A DNA stretch of 64,000 nt from Bdellovibrionales bacterium RIFOXYA1_FULL_36_14 (GCA_001769975.1 MEPW01000048.1:36398-100397), one strand, 5' to 3'; positions 1 through 10,100 are shown, numbered from the stretch's first letter. Notes: generated from the sequence alone by a model not told the origin. Made by a program: numbers and translations.

Positions 1-2
1 TT

Positions 3-2822
3 CCAGGTACTAGAATTGAAGAGGAACAATTTGAACATGTATGGATTGCCTTTGCCTCTTTGTGGGATGATTTAAGAGACCAGACCGACTTATTAGATTT
101 TGCTAATATGAATGAATATGATTATATCATGGAACAGATGTTGGTTGATAACCCATGGGTTAGAAGTAGACTTTCTTATGTATTACTTCGAAATGAATTA
201 TCCAGTGAATTAAAAGGGGTTCAACAATATTCCAATTTTGCGGGCAGAAACTGTCAGGATTCCGCCAAATGTTATCAGATAAATCAACAAATGAAACTTA
301 AGCTTTTAAAGAAGGCCGGAAAAATATTAGCGCTTGATCAAATTCAAGGGCCTCATTTTGCTAATAGAATTTTAAGCCGTCATGAAAAAAAATTTTATTG
401 GAATGATGTTATCCAAAACACCAATGATAGTAATTTTCAATTATTTGGAGTTAAAACTCAAGCTCAAACGCCGCAAGTCCCGTTTTTAAAGGAAAATACG
501 GATAACGAATTATTAATGGTTAAGTTGTTTAAATGGGGCAAAAGTGTAGCTACTAATATGCTAACTAACAAGGCAGATACCCAAGATGAAAATTACTATA
601 ATTTAATAGAACAAATAAGTTATAAAAATCTTTTTACTAAGGATCAGACGGATGATTTCTTAGACCAAACATTTGATACATCCATTGAAGCTTCAAGACA
701 ATCTGAGTTAGAGAGTATTTGGGATAGCGATATGGGACGATACAGCGGGGTGCTTTATTCACTATATCGCAATAAAGGAAATCCTATGGAGCAAGAACGG
801 TTATACTTTGAATTCTTGCAAAATAACAAGGATATGGAACAGCTTAATCCCAAAGAGGCGTTTTTTATAATGGATGGAGCAATCAAATTGCCAATATATA
901 AAGAGTTGTTAGTTCGTTCTGCTAAAGTTAGAAGAAATCAGATTGAAGAAACTTTAGTAGATTTTTGTGAGACCAAACTGGATGAACATCAAAAATTACA
1001 AACCATTTTTTATGCCACCATGAAATCACAAAATAAACTAAATCAGATTATTGGCATACCGGGCTTTAATGCCAAAGTCATGGATGAAATGCTTAGTATG
1101 AGTGCTGAGGAGTGGACTGATGTAAAATACTCCTTTGGTATGATGGGACTTATTATGGGGTCGGTTATGTTTGGATCGTTATGTACCAGTTTGTCAGTGG
1201 GCGCTTGTGGGCCCTTGGCATATGCCATGGTAGCATCGGCGGTGTCCGGATATGGAATCCAGTATGGACTTTATGAGCGCGAGAAAAACCGATATCAAAA
1301 GAGTAAAGATTATGCCAAGGTGGTTGAGAGCATGGAAGATTTGGGCATGACGGATAATGGATCTTCTAAAAAAGTTGAAAAATCTTCTTTTTGGACGGTC
1401 CTTGAAGCCAGTGGTTTACTTGCCTTTTTAGGGCCTACGGCACGTAGTATGTATCTCGGTAGCCGGTTTACCCAAATAATAAAAAATTCTAAAAATTTAA
1501 GCCGGGCCCGTTTTAATGCGCTTACTAAACAGGCAATGCGTGAAGCGGATACCCGTTTTGCTTTAGATGTTTTGGAATTTAAAACTATTGGGCAAAAAAT
1601 GGGGTTGGATGAAAATCAGATGGAAGTTTCTAAAAATTTTGAAAAACTCAAAGAAACGTTTGGTAGATTTAAAGACGGTAAAATGACTCATAATCAGTTG
1701 CTGGAAAACTCTGCAGATTTACTTAAAAGTGTTACTAAAATTCCATCCCGAGTAATCAAGGGATTAAAGCAGGAATTCTTTGGTGAAATCGTGGTGATGA
1801 AAAACCAAAAGGAATTAGATAAGCAGGCAAGCCAGGTTATTGCCAGATACTGGAATTATGACCCGCAAGCTTTGTTAGCACATCTAAAATCTTACGAGCA
1901 AGGCAGCATTTTGCGTAAAGGGTTAGCGGGCATTGATGAACATATTAAGGCTAACAAATTGGGTACGGGATATTTAAAATGGCGATTTGGTAATTTATTA
2001 AGCAATGGTGAAGATATTTTAAAGCTGGAAAAGATGATGGAACAGGTGATTTATCGCAATGGTGATTTCCAATTGTTTTTAGAAAATAATATGGATTTAA
2101 TTGCTAAAGTTTTTGCTAAATTACCGGTTAGAAAAAGAGAATTTATTCATATGGCATTACTACAAGGGGGGCCTAATTTACGTGGTAATATTTTAGGTCG
2201 AAGAATTCCATATTTATACGAAATGGCCGATGGTCTGATGATGAGAAAATTTGTTAATGCCAGAAATCGCTTATTATTGGAAGATCTCAGTCGGCAGTCG
2301 AGGGAAATTTTGGGACAAAGCAGTCATATTGCTTCTGAGATCGCTCAGACTTCCGTGCATGATTTTACCGTTGCCATTAATGAATTAAAAACGAGAAAGT
2401 TAAAAAATATCGCCAGCCGCAAAGTTGAATTTTTATTTGAAAGTTTGAAAGATGATGTAACTAAAATGGCGCTAGCAGCTTTTAAGAGTCCAAAGTATAA
2501 AAATAAAATGAAAAACATTATTAAAAATTATTCTAGGGTAACCCAGCTTAGTTTACATCAAGGTAAGTTTACTGGGGCAGAACTTAAAAGATTGTTATTT
2601 GAATTTGAAGATCTCACAATCGAAGAGCAAAATTTTGCATCATCATTATGGGAAATTATGCCGGTAAATGATGTGTTTAAACTTAATCAGTTTGAAAAAC
2701 TTTCGCATGAGGTGGTTTCGGAATTTTCTAATTATGAAGGAGTAGATGACTTCACTAAATATTTAAATGCGCTTAAAATTCAGCTTTTTAATAAGAATGA
2801 TTTGTTATTAGACTACATGTAA
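3..2822 (+). CDS. Large hypothetical protein, 5'-truncated by the window
   Basis: I do not recognise this family. The reading frame is open from base 3 through a TTG at 60 with no stop, so the real start lies outside the window and the TTG should not be taken as the start. At least 940 residues are visible. The protein is mostly charged and helical, with a strongly hydrophobic Gly/Met/Ala segment encoded around 1135-1260 (MMGLIMGSVMFG onward, with two Cys), and a second apolar stretch around 1385-1450. The hydrophobic pair could be a membrane hairpin in an otherwise soluble helical protein. It ends 25 bases before the convergent gene at 2847, with no clear terminator between them. It shows no Cys spacing like the 43.7-53.9 kb family. 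Function unknown. Confidence 0.75.
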   Translation, partial: PGTRIEEEQFEHVWIAFASLWDDLRDQTDLLDFANMNEYDYIMEQMLVDNPWVRSRLSYVLLRNELSSELKGVQQYSNFAGRNCQDSAKCYQINQQMKLKLLKKAGKILALDQIQGPHFANRILSRHEKKFYWNDVIQNTNDSNFQLFGVKTQAQTPQVPFLKENTDNELLMVKLFKWGKSVATNMLTNKADTQDENYYNLIEQISYKNLFTKDQTDDFLDQTFDTSIEASRQSELESIWDSDMGRYSGVLYSLYRNKGNPMEQERLYFEFLQNNKDMEQLNPKEAFFIMDGAIKLPIYKELLVRSAKVRRNQIEETLVDFCETKLDEHQKLQTIFYATMKSQNKLNQIIGIPGFNAKVMDEMLSMSAEEWTDVKYSFGMMGLIMGSVMFGSLCTSLSVGACGPLAYAMVASAVSGYGIQYGLYEREKNRYQKSKDYAKVVESMEDLGMTDNGSSKKVEKSSFWTVLEASGLLAFLGPTARSMYLGSRFTQIIKNSKNLSRARFNALTKQAMREADTRFALDVLEFKTIGQKMGLDENQMEVSKNFEKLKETFGRFKDGKMTHNQLLENSADLLKSVTKIPSRVIKGLKQEFFGEIVVMKNQKELDKQASQVIARYWNYDPQALLAHLKSYEQGSILRKGLAGIDEHIKANKLGTGYLKWRFGNLLSNGEDILKLEKMMEQVIYRNGDFQLFLENNMDLIAKVFAKLPVRKREFIHMALLQGGPNLRGNILGRRIPYLYEMADGLMMRKFVNARNRLLLEDLSRQSREILGQSSHIASEIAQTSVHDFTVAINELKTRKLKNIASRKVEFLFESLKDDVTKMALAAFKSPKYKNKMKNIIKNYSRVTQLSLHQGKFTGAELKRLLFEFEDLTIEEQNFASSLWEIMPVNDVFKLNQFEKLSHEVVSEFSNYEGVDDFTKYLNALKIQLFNKNDLLLDYM

Positions 2823-2846
2823 TAAAAACAGTATGAGAATGGAAGG

Positions 2847-3833
2847 TTATTTCGGTTTCATAAAGCATCCCTTTTTCAAGAGGGATTGGAGTTTAGTGTT
2901 TTTATCTACATCATGACCGGCCCTAATGGTTAGGGTGTCTTCCCAACTTTTTTCTACGCTGTACTTGGTTCTCTTTTTGTAGGCTGATACTTCTTGGATA
3001 AGTTTGGTCCACTCTGGTAGGAATTCGTTGTTATCAAAAAGATCCTGGTTGTTCCATAGACGGTGTTCTAACAAATCTCCAAATTCACGATCGCCATTTC
3101 TTTTAGCACTGGTCTGGCTAAGTTGCATAACTGCATTTACGTAAGCACTTTGCGCGGGTGAACCACTTTCTTTAAGTGCCAAAAATAAGGCCATGGGGCG
3201 TTCATCAATTGGGGCAAGATTACTATCTTTTATACCAAGACTTCGCAGCATTCCAGATACGTCCTTCGATAAGATGTCGGGGTCTTTGGAATTGATCATT
3301 TTGGTAAAAAGGTTTTTAGTGGTAGAAGAATTAGTTTCCGTTATTATAAAATCAAGTCCGGGTATTAGAGGGGTTTCTTTGTTGCATGTAGCACATACCC
3401 CCATAATGTTCTTGCCGCTTATGCCAGCTACGTAGTAAAGGTTACTTAAAGTACGGATAAGATCATCTTTAGACATTTTATCAACGTTTTTATTGAGTGA
3501 AGCATTTAAAATATCAGTCGTTTTTATTTTGGTGCTTGGATCAAGGGATGATTCAGCATTTAAATTTTTTATATAGCTAATAAGTTCCTTATTATTTTTT
3601 ACGGATTGCTGGCGAGATTGGGTCAGGGAATTTACGGATATGCGTGCATACCGGCTCAGTCGGATGGCTTCTGCGTCAGGGATGTTAAAACCTTTAAGGG
3701 TATTTTTAAGGAGTTTTTCATTGAAAAGAAGATCTCCCAATTTTAGTGCAGCAGTAGTTGGATTAGCATACGTGGAAGTCAGGTTTGTTAGCAGTAAAAG
3801 TGATAAAAGTATTAGTTGTTGGATAAAATGCAT
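2847..3833 (-). CDS. Secreted hypothetical protein
   Basis: A 328-aa protein of a family I do not recognise. The N-terminus (MHFIQQLILLSLLLL, then a polar stretch ending near YANP) is a good Sec signal peptide, so it is probably periplasmic or exported. The mature part is helical and charged. It has a CATC pair near residue 150 and a lone Cys near the C-terminus, which could form disulfides. The start is supported by a GAGAGGA-type ribosome site just upstream on the minus strand. It is transcribed in the same direction as the metalloprotease gene at 3965-4840, but a strong terminator (3910-3942) lies between them, so it probably has its own promoter. Confidence 0.7.
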   Translation of the reverse strand: MHFIQQLILLSLLLLTNLTSTYANPTTAALKLGDLLFNEKLLKNTLKGFNIPDAEAIRLSRYARISVNSLTQSRQQSVKNNKELISYIKNLNAESSLDPSTKIKTTDILNASLNKNVDKMSKDDLIRTLSNLYYVAGISGKNIMGVCATCNKETPLIPGLDFIITETNSSTTKNLFTKMINSKDPDILSKDVSGMLRSLGIKDSNLAPIDERPMALFLALKESGSPAQSAYVNAVMQLSQTSAKRNGDREFGDLLEHRLWNNQDLFDNNEFLPEWTKLIQEVSAYKKRTKYSVEKSWEDTLTIRAGHDVDKNTKLQSLLKKGCFMKPK

Positions 3834-3909
3834 AGCGGGTTCCTCTCTAAAAGTGAAAATGCTTTATGTTTAATTTTGCTTTTTTTTAATGAATGTTTCA
3901 AGGGGGAAT

Positions 3910-3942
3910 AAAAAAAGGTCTGACATAATGCCAGACCTTTTT
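3910..3942 (-). terminator. Intrinsic terminator of the metalloprotease gene
   Basis: An 11-bp perfect stem (AAAAAGGTCTG at 3912-3922 with CAGACCTTTTT at 3932-3942) encloses a 9-base loop. On the minus strand it ends in a run of T. It lies about 25 bases past the minus-strand stop at 3965. Confidence 0.85.
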
Positions 3943-3964
3943 GGTGTGCTACTTAGAAAAAAAA

Positions 3965-4840
3965 TTATGGTTTATACCAACAAAGTGGTCGTACACCCTT
4001 TGTGTAACCTGCTTTACGGGTGCAAGCTCCCACGCTGGCGTCGCTGTTACTTACATCAGTGTTGTGAGAAATATCGCATAATGATGCTTGAAAGTAAGTA
4101 TCCAGACGACACTGGGCCTTTGGGTGATCGTCGTCGGTGCGGTTTACAACGCGAGTATCAGGAGTATCAACATGAACCACAGTAGCTCCCTGGCTGGCCA
4201 CATTAAAGAAATTCCCTAAACTGTTGCCGGCCATGGCGACTCGTTGGCAAAGTGCAGATTCGTTCACATTGTCAAACAATTCATTACAGTTTGAAGTAAT
4301 GGTAGCCGGAATAGTCATGCTGGAAATAATTTGAATATTATCATCATTTTCAAAAACTTTTTTCATACACTTGGTAACGCCCCAATAATCGGATTGACCT
4401 TCATTAGATGCCCAAGTTCCAAAAAGAGATGCTTTCTTAGGTGCTCCGCCCATGTGGTGGCCAGTTTCATGACAAACGACCAGTGCAAAACCGTCAGGAG
4501 TAATGCTGGGGTGTCTAGCTAGTCCACCAAACATATTAACTTCCATGGTGCGACCAATTCTTCGGGCGTAGGCATTAACGGTTCCATCGTCCCATTTTCT
4601 GACTACTTCGAATTTTAGGCCCATATCCTCAATGATAGGAGTATAAACTTCTTCAATGCGGTCAATGACGTTGTCAAAAATTTCTTTAGTCATTTCTTTT
4701 GATGCCGATTTTGAGTCAACCCCGATCCACATATCATTTTCTGGAATAATTCCATTGCAAAGTTTTTGATTGTTTTGAAATGTGCTTGAAGTGGAAAGAA
4801 AAACAACAGCGGCTAGTGTCCAAAAAGTAAAATATCTCAT
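3965..4840 (-). CDS. Secreted zinc metallopeptidase (HExxH, gluzincin-like)
   Basis: A 291-aa exported protein with a signal peptide (MRYFTFWTLAAVVFLSTSS). Residues 124-128 form the zinc motif HETGH, within VVCHETGHHMGGAP. Nineteen residues after the second His comes NEGQSDYWG, where Glu147 and Asp151 fit the ExxxD third-ligand pattern of gluzincins. It is therefore a probable periplasmic or secreted zinc endopeptidase, but I cannot name the MEROPS family. Several Cys in the C-terminal half (around CQRVAMAG, QCRLDTYF, SLCDIS and GACTRKAGY) suggest disulfides and extracytoplasmic folding. An AGGAGG ribosome site precedes the ATG and a strong terminator follows the stop. The substrate is not predictable. 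Confidence 0.8.
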   Translation of the reverse strand: MRYFTFWTLAAVVFLSTSSTFQNNQKLCNGIIPENDMWIGVDSKSASKEMTKEIFDNVIDRIEEVYTPIIEDMGLKFEVVRKWDDGTVNAYARRIGRTMEVNMFGGLARHPSITPDGFALVVCHETGHHMGGAPKKASLFGTWASNEGQSDYWGVTKCMKKVFENDDNIQIISSMTIPATITSNCNELFDNVNESALCQRVAMAGNSLGNFFNVASQGATVVHVDTPDTRVVNRTDDDHPKAQCRLDTYFQASLCDISHNTDVSNSDASVGACTRKAGYTKGVRPLCWYKP

Positions 4841-4957
4841 TTGTTCCTCCTTGAAAAAAGTGAGATTTGTTTTTTTAAAAAATTAAATTAACTATACAAG
4901 CATGAAATGAGTTTTGAGATGTGTCTATTGGCGGTAAGAAAATATTATATTAATTAT

Positions 4958-5275
4958 TCAAAAAGATTCGTTTACAAGCTGGATTATATCATAAGCAGGA
5001 GTTTCATAGGGATGATGCTTTTTTAATGCGGTTATTGATTTTTGCAAATATTGTTCATCACACACTAATTCGATTTTGACTTCTTCCACCATTTCAACGG
5101 CATTTTCTTGTCCTAAGTAGGGGTGGCTTCCTGGCAAGGGACGAAACTGCCCAACGCCTTTGGATTCAAAGCAACAACGATCATAGTTTCCAATTTTTCC
5201 GGCCCCTGCTGCGAAAATTGCATCTTTGACTATTTGAACATGAGTCATTGGTACAAAGACAATTATTTTATACAT
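4958..5275 (-). CDS. NIF3/YqfO-like small domain protein (PII/CutA-like fold)
   Basis: A 105-aa protein that resembles the stand-alone form of the inserted domain of YqfO/NIF3 proteins (COG3323). Typical features are the N-terminal strand MYKIIVFVPMTH, the segment GAGKIGNYDRCCFESKG, the GSHPYLG motif, and the C-terminal HHPYETPAYDIIQL. The last matches the 'HPYETP' signature shared with CutA-like proteins. The biochemical role is not established. It appears monocistronic, with an AAAAGGAAC ribosome site. The next gene downstream on its strand is the metalloprotease, which has its own signals. Confidence 0.85.
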   Translation of the reverse strand: MYKIIVFVPMTHVQIVKDAIFAAGAGKIGNYDRCCFESKGVGQFRPLPGSHPYLGQENAVEMVEEVKIELVCDEQYLQKSITALKKHHPYETPAYDIIQLVNESF

Positions 5276-5370
5276 AAATCAAGTTCCTTTTTTTATAAGA
5301 TTGTAACAAAACCTAGTAAGTAAATCTATTTATCTTGATAATTTAAAGGGTTGGTACCCGACAAAATAAC

Positions 5371-5397
5371 TAAAGAATAATGAGAAATTTCCGATAA
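5371..5397 (+). promoter_or_regulatory. Sigma-28 (FliA)-like promoter
   Basis: TAAAGAAT (5371-5378), an 11-base spacer, then TCCGATAA (5390-5397). The textbook FliA consensus is TAAAGTTT-N11-GCCGATAA, so 13 of 16 positions match with exact spacing. It sits about 35 bases upstream of the cupredoxin/cpaF operon. See the matching site at 7106-7132. Confidence 0.6.
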
Positions 5398-5417
5398 AGT
5401 GAAAGACGAATATTTTC

Positions 5418-5434
5418 AAAGGAGTTAACTTATT
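5418..5434 (+). promoter_or_regulatory. Ribosome site pointing to an ATT start codon
   Basis: AAAGGAG ends at 5424, seven bases before an in-frame ATT at 5432. The first conventional start candidates (TTG 5447, ATG 5456) are more than 20 bases from it. Starting at ATT restores a complete signal peptide. Confidence 0.5.
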
Positions 5435-5917
5435 AACTTACAAAAATTGTTCACTATGGTGGTTTTGAGTATTCTATCAACTGGGGTATTGGCCATCGAG
5501 ATGCCTAACGATGAGCTCGCCCCGAAATTTGGGGCCTTACAAAGTTTTTCACCACCCCAAAGAATTCATTCGGTGATTGTTGCAGAAACCGGTTTTTATC
5601 CTGATAGTATAATGTTGTTTAAAGGGGAGCGACTTAAGCTTTTTGTAACTGGAACCACTTTGCAACCTAGTTGTTTGATGATTCCAAGTAAAGAGATTTT
5701 TTTAGCTGCAGAAAAAGGGATTATTACGGAAGGAGAAGTCAGCTTTGATCAAATTGGAGTATATGAGTTTTTTTGTCCGAGCAAGAGAAATATCAAAGGA
5801 AAAATTGTGGTAATAGAAAAAAAAGCGCAGACTGATAAGATCAAAAGAGAAGTCGCAAGTAAAAATAAAGTGAATCAACCTTGGTATCCTAAGGATGATC
5901 CAGGTTTATTAGAGTAG
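5432..5917 (+). CDS. Exported cupredoxin-like protein
   Basis: About 161 aa from the proposed ATT start (156 aa from TTG 5447). From ATT the N-terminus reads (M)NLQKLFTMVVLSILSTGVLA, a classic signal peptide. The shorter starts remove its positively charged end. The mature domain has cupredoxin-type strands: HSVIVAETGFYPDSIMLFKGE, a Cys in QPSCLMIP, and the terminal strand pair around YEFFCPSKRNIKGKIVVIE, where blue-copper proteins carry their Cys-His-Met ligands. Here the Cys is kept but the usual His and Met are not, so normal type-1 copper binding is doubtful. It lies 9 bases upstream of the CpaF gene and is probably cotranscribed from the FliA-like promoter. A lysine-rich tail follows the domain. 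Confidence 0.65.
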   Translation: MNLQKLFTMVVLSILSTGVLAIEMPNDELAPKFGALQSFSPPQRIHSVIVAETGFYPDSIMLFKGERLKLFVTGTTLQPSCLMIPSKEIFLAAEKGIITEGEVSFDQIGVYEFFCPSKRNIKGKIVVIEKKAQTDKIKREVASKNKVNQPWYPKDDPGLLE

Positions 5918-5926
5918 AGGGAAAAA

Positions 5927-7057
5927 ATGTCAGTTTTTAATGATGCAATTAACAACTTTTTATTACCTGTAAAAGATTTACTTGATGATGACACGGTTAC
6001 AGAAATTATGATGAATGGACCTTTTGAGGTTTTTGTTGAAAGAAGAGGATTGTTATATAAAGTTCCCAATAAATTCAGAGATGGCGAAGCACTTTTTACA
6101 GCGGTGCGGGCCATCGCTCAATCAGTGGGTAGATTAGTTGATGATGATAATCCCACTTTGGATGCTAGACTTCCTGATGGTTCAAGAATTCATGCCGTTT
6201 TACCCCCGATGTCCAAAGGTGGGCTCAGTGTTGCGATTAGGAAATTTTCAAGGGAAAAGTTAACGCTTAAAGATTTAATTAATTTTGGCTCACTTTCTCC
6301 GGTAGCTGCGAGATTTTTAGATATTTGTATTTATCTCAGCAAAAATATTATTGTTTCTGGAGGAACCGGTTCTGGTAAAACCACTTTGCTAAACGTGCTG
6401 GGTTCAAGAGTTCCTAAAGAGCAAAGATTGCTAGTTATCGAAGATGCCGCAGAATTACAAATTCATGGTAATCATGTGCTTTATTTTGAAACCAGAAAAG
6501 AGGATCCCCAAAGAGGAATTACCGAGGTAACGATACGTGATTTGGTTATTTCCGCCATGAGACTTAGACCTGATCGAATTATTGTAGGGGAAGTGCGAGG
6601 AGTTGAAGCACTTGATTTGATCCAGGTAATGAATACTGGTCATGACGGCAGTATGGGAACCGTACATGCTAATAACCCGCTTGAGTGTTGTACCCGGATT
6701 GAAACTCTGTGCTTGATGGGAGATGTAAAAATTCCACCAGATGCCATAAGAAAAATGGTAGGCAGTGCCATGCAGATAATCGTGCAGTGTTCAAGGTATC
6801 ATGATGGGGGAAGAAGAATCTCTCACGTATCAGAGATTTTAGGAGTTGATGATAAGGGTAATTATCGTAGTCGAGACATTTTTAGATGGATTCAAACTGG
6901 TAAAGATCCAGAAACGGGAAACTTCAAGGGAGAAATGGTACCTTGTAATTATATTCCTAGTTTCTTTGACGATATCGTAGTAAATAAGTTGCCCTTTCCT
7001 AAAAATAATTTTTTAACTCCTGAATGGGCCTTAAAAATTATTAAATCGGTATCCTGA
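5927..7057 (+). CDS. cpaF: CpaF/TadA-type secretion ATPase
   Basis: A 376-aa cytoplasmic ATPase of the type II/IV secretion family, closest to the CpaF/TadA branch that powers Tad pili and related systems. The N-terminal domain includes EIMMNGPFEVFVERRG and the DARLPDGSRIHAV motif. Walker A is GGTGSGKTT at about residues 144-152, the Asp-box region is VIEDAAELQ, the Walker B region is DRIIVGEVRG at about 218, and the His box is GHDGSMGTVHANNP. Family length is normal. No other tad/cpa gene lies in the window, so its partners must be elsewhere. It follows a cupredoxin-like gene by 9 bases and is probably read from the FliA-like promoter at 5371. Confidence 0.9.
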   Translation: MSVFNDAINNFLLPVKDLLDDDTVTEIMMNGPFEVFVERRGLLYKVPNKFRDGEALFTAVRAIAQSVGRLVDDDNPTLDARLPDGSRIHAVLPPMSKGGLSVAIRKFSREKLTLKDLINFGSLSPVAARFLDICIYLSKNIIVSGGTGSGKTTLLNVLGSRVPKEQRLLVIEDAAELQIHGNHVLYFETRKEDPQRGITEVTIRDLVISAMRLRPDRIIVGEVRGVEALDLIQVMNTGHDGSMGTVHANNPLECCTRIETLCLMGDVKIPPDAIRKMVGSAMQIIVQCSRYHDGGRRISHVSEILGVDDKGNYRSRDIFRWIQTGKDPETGNFKGEMVPCNYIPSFFDDIVVNKLPFPKNNFLTPEWALKIIKSVS

Positions 7058-7105
7058 TAAAATTGGTCAATTGATTCCCCTTACGCTTCTCTCATGGCTA
7101 TAGTC

Positions 7106-7132
7106 TAAGGATTAAGTTTATTCTGACGATAA
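7106..7132 (+). promoter_or_regulatory. Sigma-28 (FliA)-like promoter
   Basis: TAAGGATT (7106-7113), an 11-base spacer, then GACGATAA (7125-7132). This matches 13 of 16 positions of TAAAGTTT-N11-GCCGATAA with exact spacing. It lies in the 120-base gap before the subtilase gene. Confidence 0.6.
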
Positions 7133-7177
7133 CTACTATAGGAGAGATAGATTCTTACCAAGTAGATTAAAAAAAAA

Positions 7178-10100
7178 ATGGGGAATAAAAAACGAATTAT
7201 AGGATTTATTCTGGCAATTTGGTTCCTGACCAGCTTGGTGGGAGTTATTTATTATATTTCTCCAAAGGATTCGTTAAAGACTCCACACCGTAAAAGTTCA
7301 TTTCATCCCACTAAATTGGTATCAAAGAAAATTCAAGCAGCGGCATTGCATAGTAATCAGAAGGTTGCAAGAAAAGTGGCCAGTTCATCTGCTAATAATC
7401 TTTCCTTACCATCTTCGTTACCCCATATTGATCAACCGGTTTTTTCCAAGACGCAGTTGCAATTAAAAAATCAAAAATTGTATCAAACCTATTTGGAAGA
7501 AAATGATAAATTTAACCAGTCAAGGGGTACCCATTATCAAGAGCATTTGGAAGCAGGGAATCTTCCAACCACTAAAAAAGTATCTTTAATCGGAGTCGAT
7601 AAAATAACTAGAATCCCCAAATATTTTAGTAAATTTAACTGGGACGGGGCCAAAAGTATTAAAACCGCCAATATTTGGTTGAGCACCGTCCTTAATCCGG
7701 TGACACCTCCGACTTATGCGATAGACGGGGGATTATCAGTGCGCTTTTTAGGTATGTGGGATGGGGGAGCGGTAGATGCCAACCATGGTGAGTTTACCAA
7801 TAAAATAAAAGTGATGGACGGTTCCACTGTAATTGATGAGCATGCAACTCATGTGGCCGGAACTTTGGTTGCCAGCGGTCAATATCTTTATGGAGCAACT
7901 GATTATAGAATACCAGGAATGGCTTACGGCGGATATCTAGCGTCTTTTGACTGGGCAAATGATATTTCTGAATTTGCTTATGCGGCACTGCCTAGCGGTC
8001 TTAATTATGGATCAGGAATTACCAGTCAGATGTATGTTTCTAATCACTCCTATGGAACAACGGCTGGTTGGGGGTTTGATGGTGATGAGAATTGTGTGGG
8101 TGAGTGGTATTGGTATGGAACACCTAGTATTAATCCAGATGAGGATTATAAATATGGTGCATACCTCTCAGATACTCAATCCATAGACAATGCGCTTTAT
8201 CACGCCCCTTATCTTGTACAAACCTGGCCTGCTGGAAATTCAAGGAATGATGAAGGTCCGATGGGTACGGTTTGCTCGAAGACGTCGTGGTATGAATATA
8301 ACACCTCTGGCAACTGGGTTTTAAAATCGAGTAACCCTCCCAATCCTAATAATGCCGAAGGTGGGTATGATACGTTAACGCCGGAGTCTTGTGCCAAAAA
8401 TGTTATATCGGTTGGGGCAGTTTTGAAGGTGGTTAATTACTTAGGGGCAACCAGCGTAGTGATGAGTGATTTTTCCAGTTTCGGGCCAACTGATGATGGG
8501 CGGATCAAACCTGATGTGATTGCCCCCGGGGTGGATATTAGATCTACTTTTTACGAAGATTCTACCAGCTATGCCGCAGCATCATCTGGAACTTCCATGG
8601 CCTCTCCAATGATTTCTGGATCAGTAGTGTTGTTACAAGGACTTTTTCATAGATACCATCAAAGATACCCGCTGGCATCCACGATTAAGGCACTCATTAT
8701 TCATACCGCTAGAGAAGCAGGGCCCTTTAGCGGGCCGGATTATCAATTTGGGTGGGGATTACCAGATATCGATGAGGCAGCCAAAATTATTTATGATGAT
8801 TCGTTAACGGGAAAAACCTATATAGTGGAAGGCACGCTTAATCAAGGTGAAGTGGATGAGTATGTGTTAAAAACCAACGGGCAAAAACCCAAAGCGACTC
8901 TGGTATGGACTGATCCTCCGCGAGTATCTCCAGGAAATGTTTTGGATTCACCTATCAAAATTTTGGTGAATGATTTAAATTTGAGAATTATTGATAATAG
9001 CGCTAATAACTATTATCCTTGGAAATTAGCAAAAGCAACTCCAACCCTCGCCGCCACCAGAGGCAACAATGATCTTGATAATGTTGAAAAAATCGAAGTT
9101 ACACAAATCCCTGGTAACAATGAAATCTGGAAAATTAGAGTTTCACATGCGGGTTCATTGCTCAACAGTCAGGCATATTCGCTGGTCTATTCCAATTTGG
9201 ATACGGTTTCAAGCGAAGAGAAAATATCTATTTATAATCCTACTGTGAGCGCTACTTTGTCTATTGATGGAACTATTGCCAACGTTAATTTAGGAACTGT
9301 TTTATCCTCGTCTACTAAGACCCAAACTTTAAAAATTTATAATACCGGAACCACGGATTTGATGCTCAGTAATTTAAGCATTAATCAAGCTTTGTTTTCT
9401 TACACCATTGATAAAAATATCATTCCTGCCAATGATTTTGCTACATTAAATGTTTTATTTAATCCACGAGGTAGTGTCGGAAGCTATGTTGCTGCTTTAA
9501 CCATGACCACCAACGATTTGATTCATCCCAATTTAACTATAAGGTATAGTGTGCAAAGCACGGCATCGCTGATACCTTCGATGCAAATTGAGTATTTAGA
9601 TAGTGCCGGAGGGGTAATCCCCATATTGAATGGGGGTATTTTAACTATTGCTAACAAACGAGCGCAGACTCAAGTGAACGAGACTCATAAAATAAGAATT
9701 AAAAGTGTGGGAACGGGCGATTTATTGCTTTCCGCTTTTTCTTCTATGACGACTCCATTTCTTTGGACTCGACCTGCTGATTTGCAGCTCCAACCGGAAG
9801 CTTCAATCGAGCTTACCTTTACTTTATCCTTAAATACCGCCGGAGAGTATGATCAGTCCATTAGTTTTCAAACTAACATAGCAGGCGTTGCTACTTTTTC
9901 TTTTGATTTAAAAGCAATCTTGGCCGAGAAAGCATTACCCGAGATAGAACTTTTTGATATTGCTCAAAATAGTATAAGCAATAATCAAGCTACTCCAGTG
10001 TTGCTTGGTACTACATCTGCTTATCAAAGTTCTATACATAATTTGACGATCAAAAACTCTGGAAATGTCGATCTAGTCTTATCCTCTTTCAGTGTAACTG

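Noticed and set aside
60..2822. First gene as a fifth member of the tandem Cys-patterned family
   Set aside because: It has a Gly/Met-rich apolar segment with Cys, but not the fixed Cys spacings or the W-x2-I-x2-RY end.
3889..4185. 98-aa plus-strand ORF opposite the metalloprotease
   Set aside because: It lies antisense over the terminator and the conserved C-terminal part of the metalloprotease gene, with no ribosome site or recognisable sequence.
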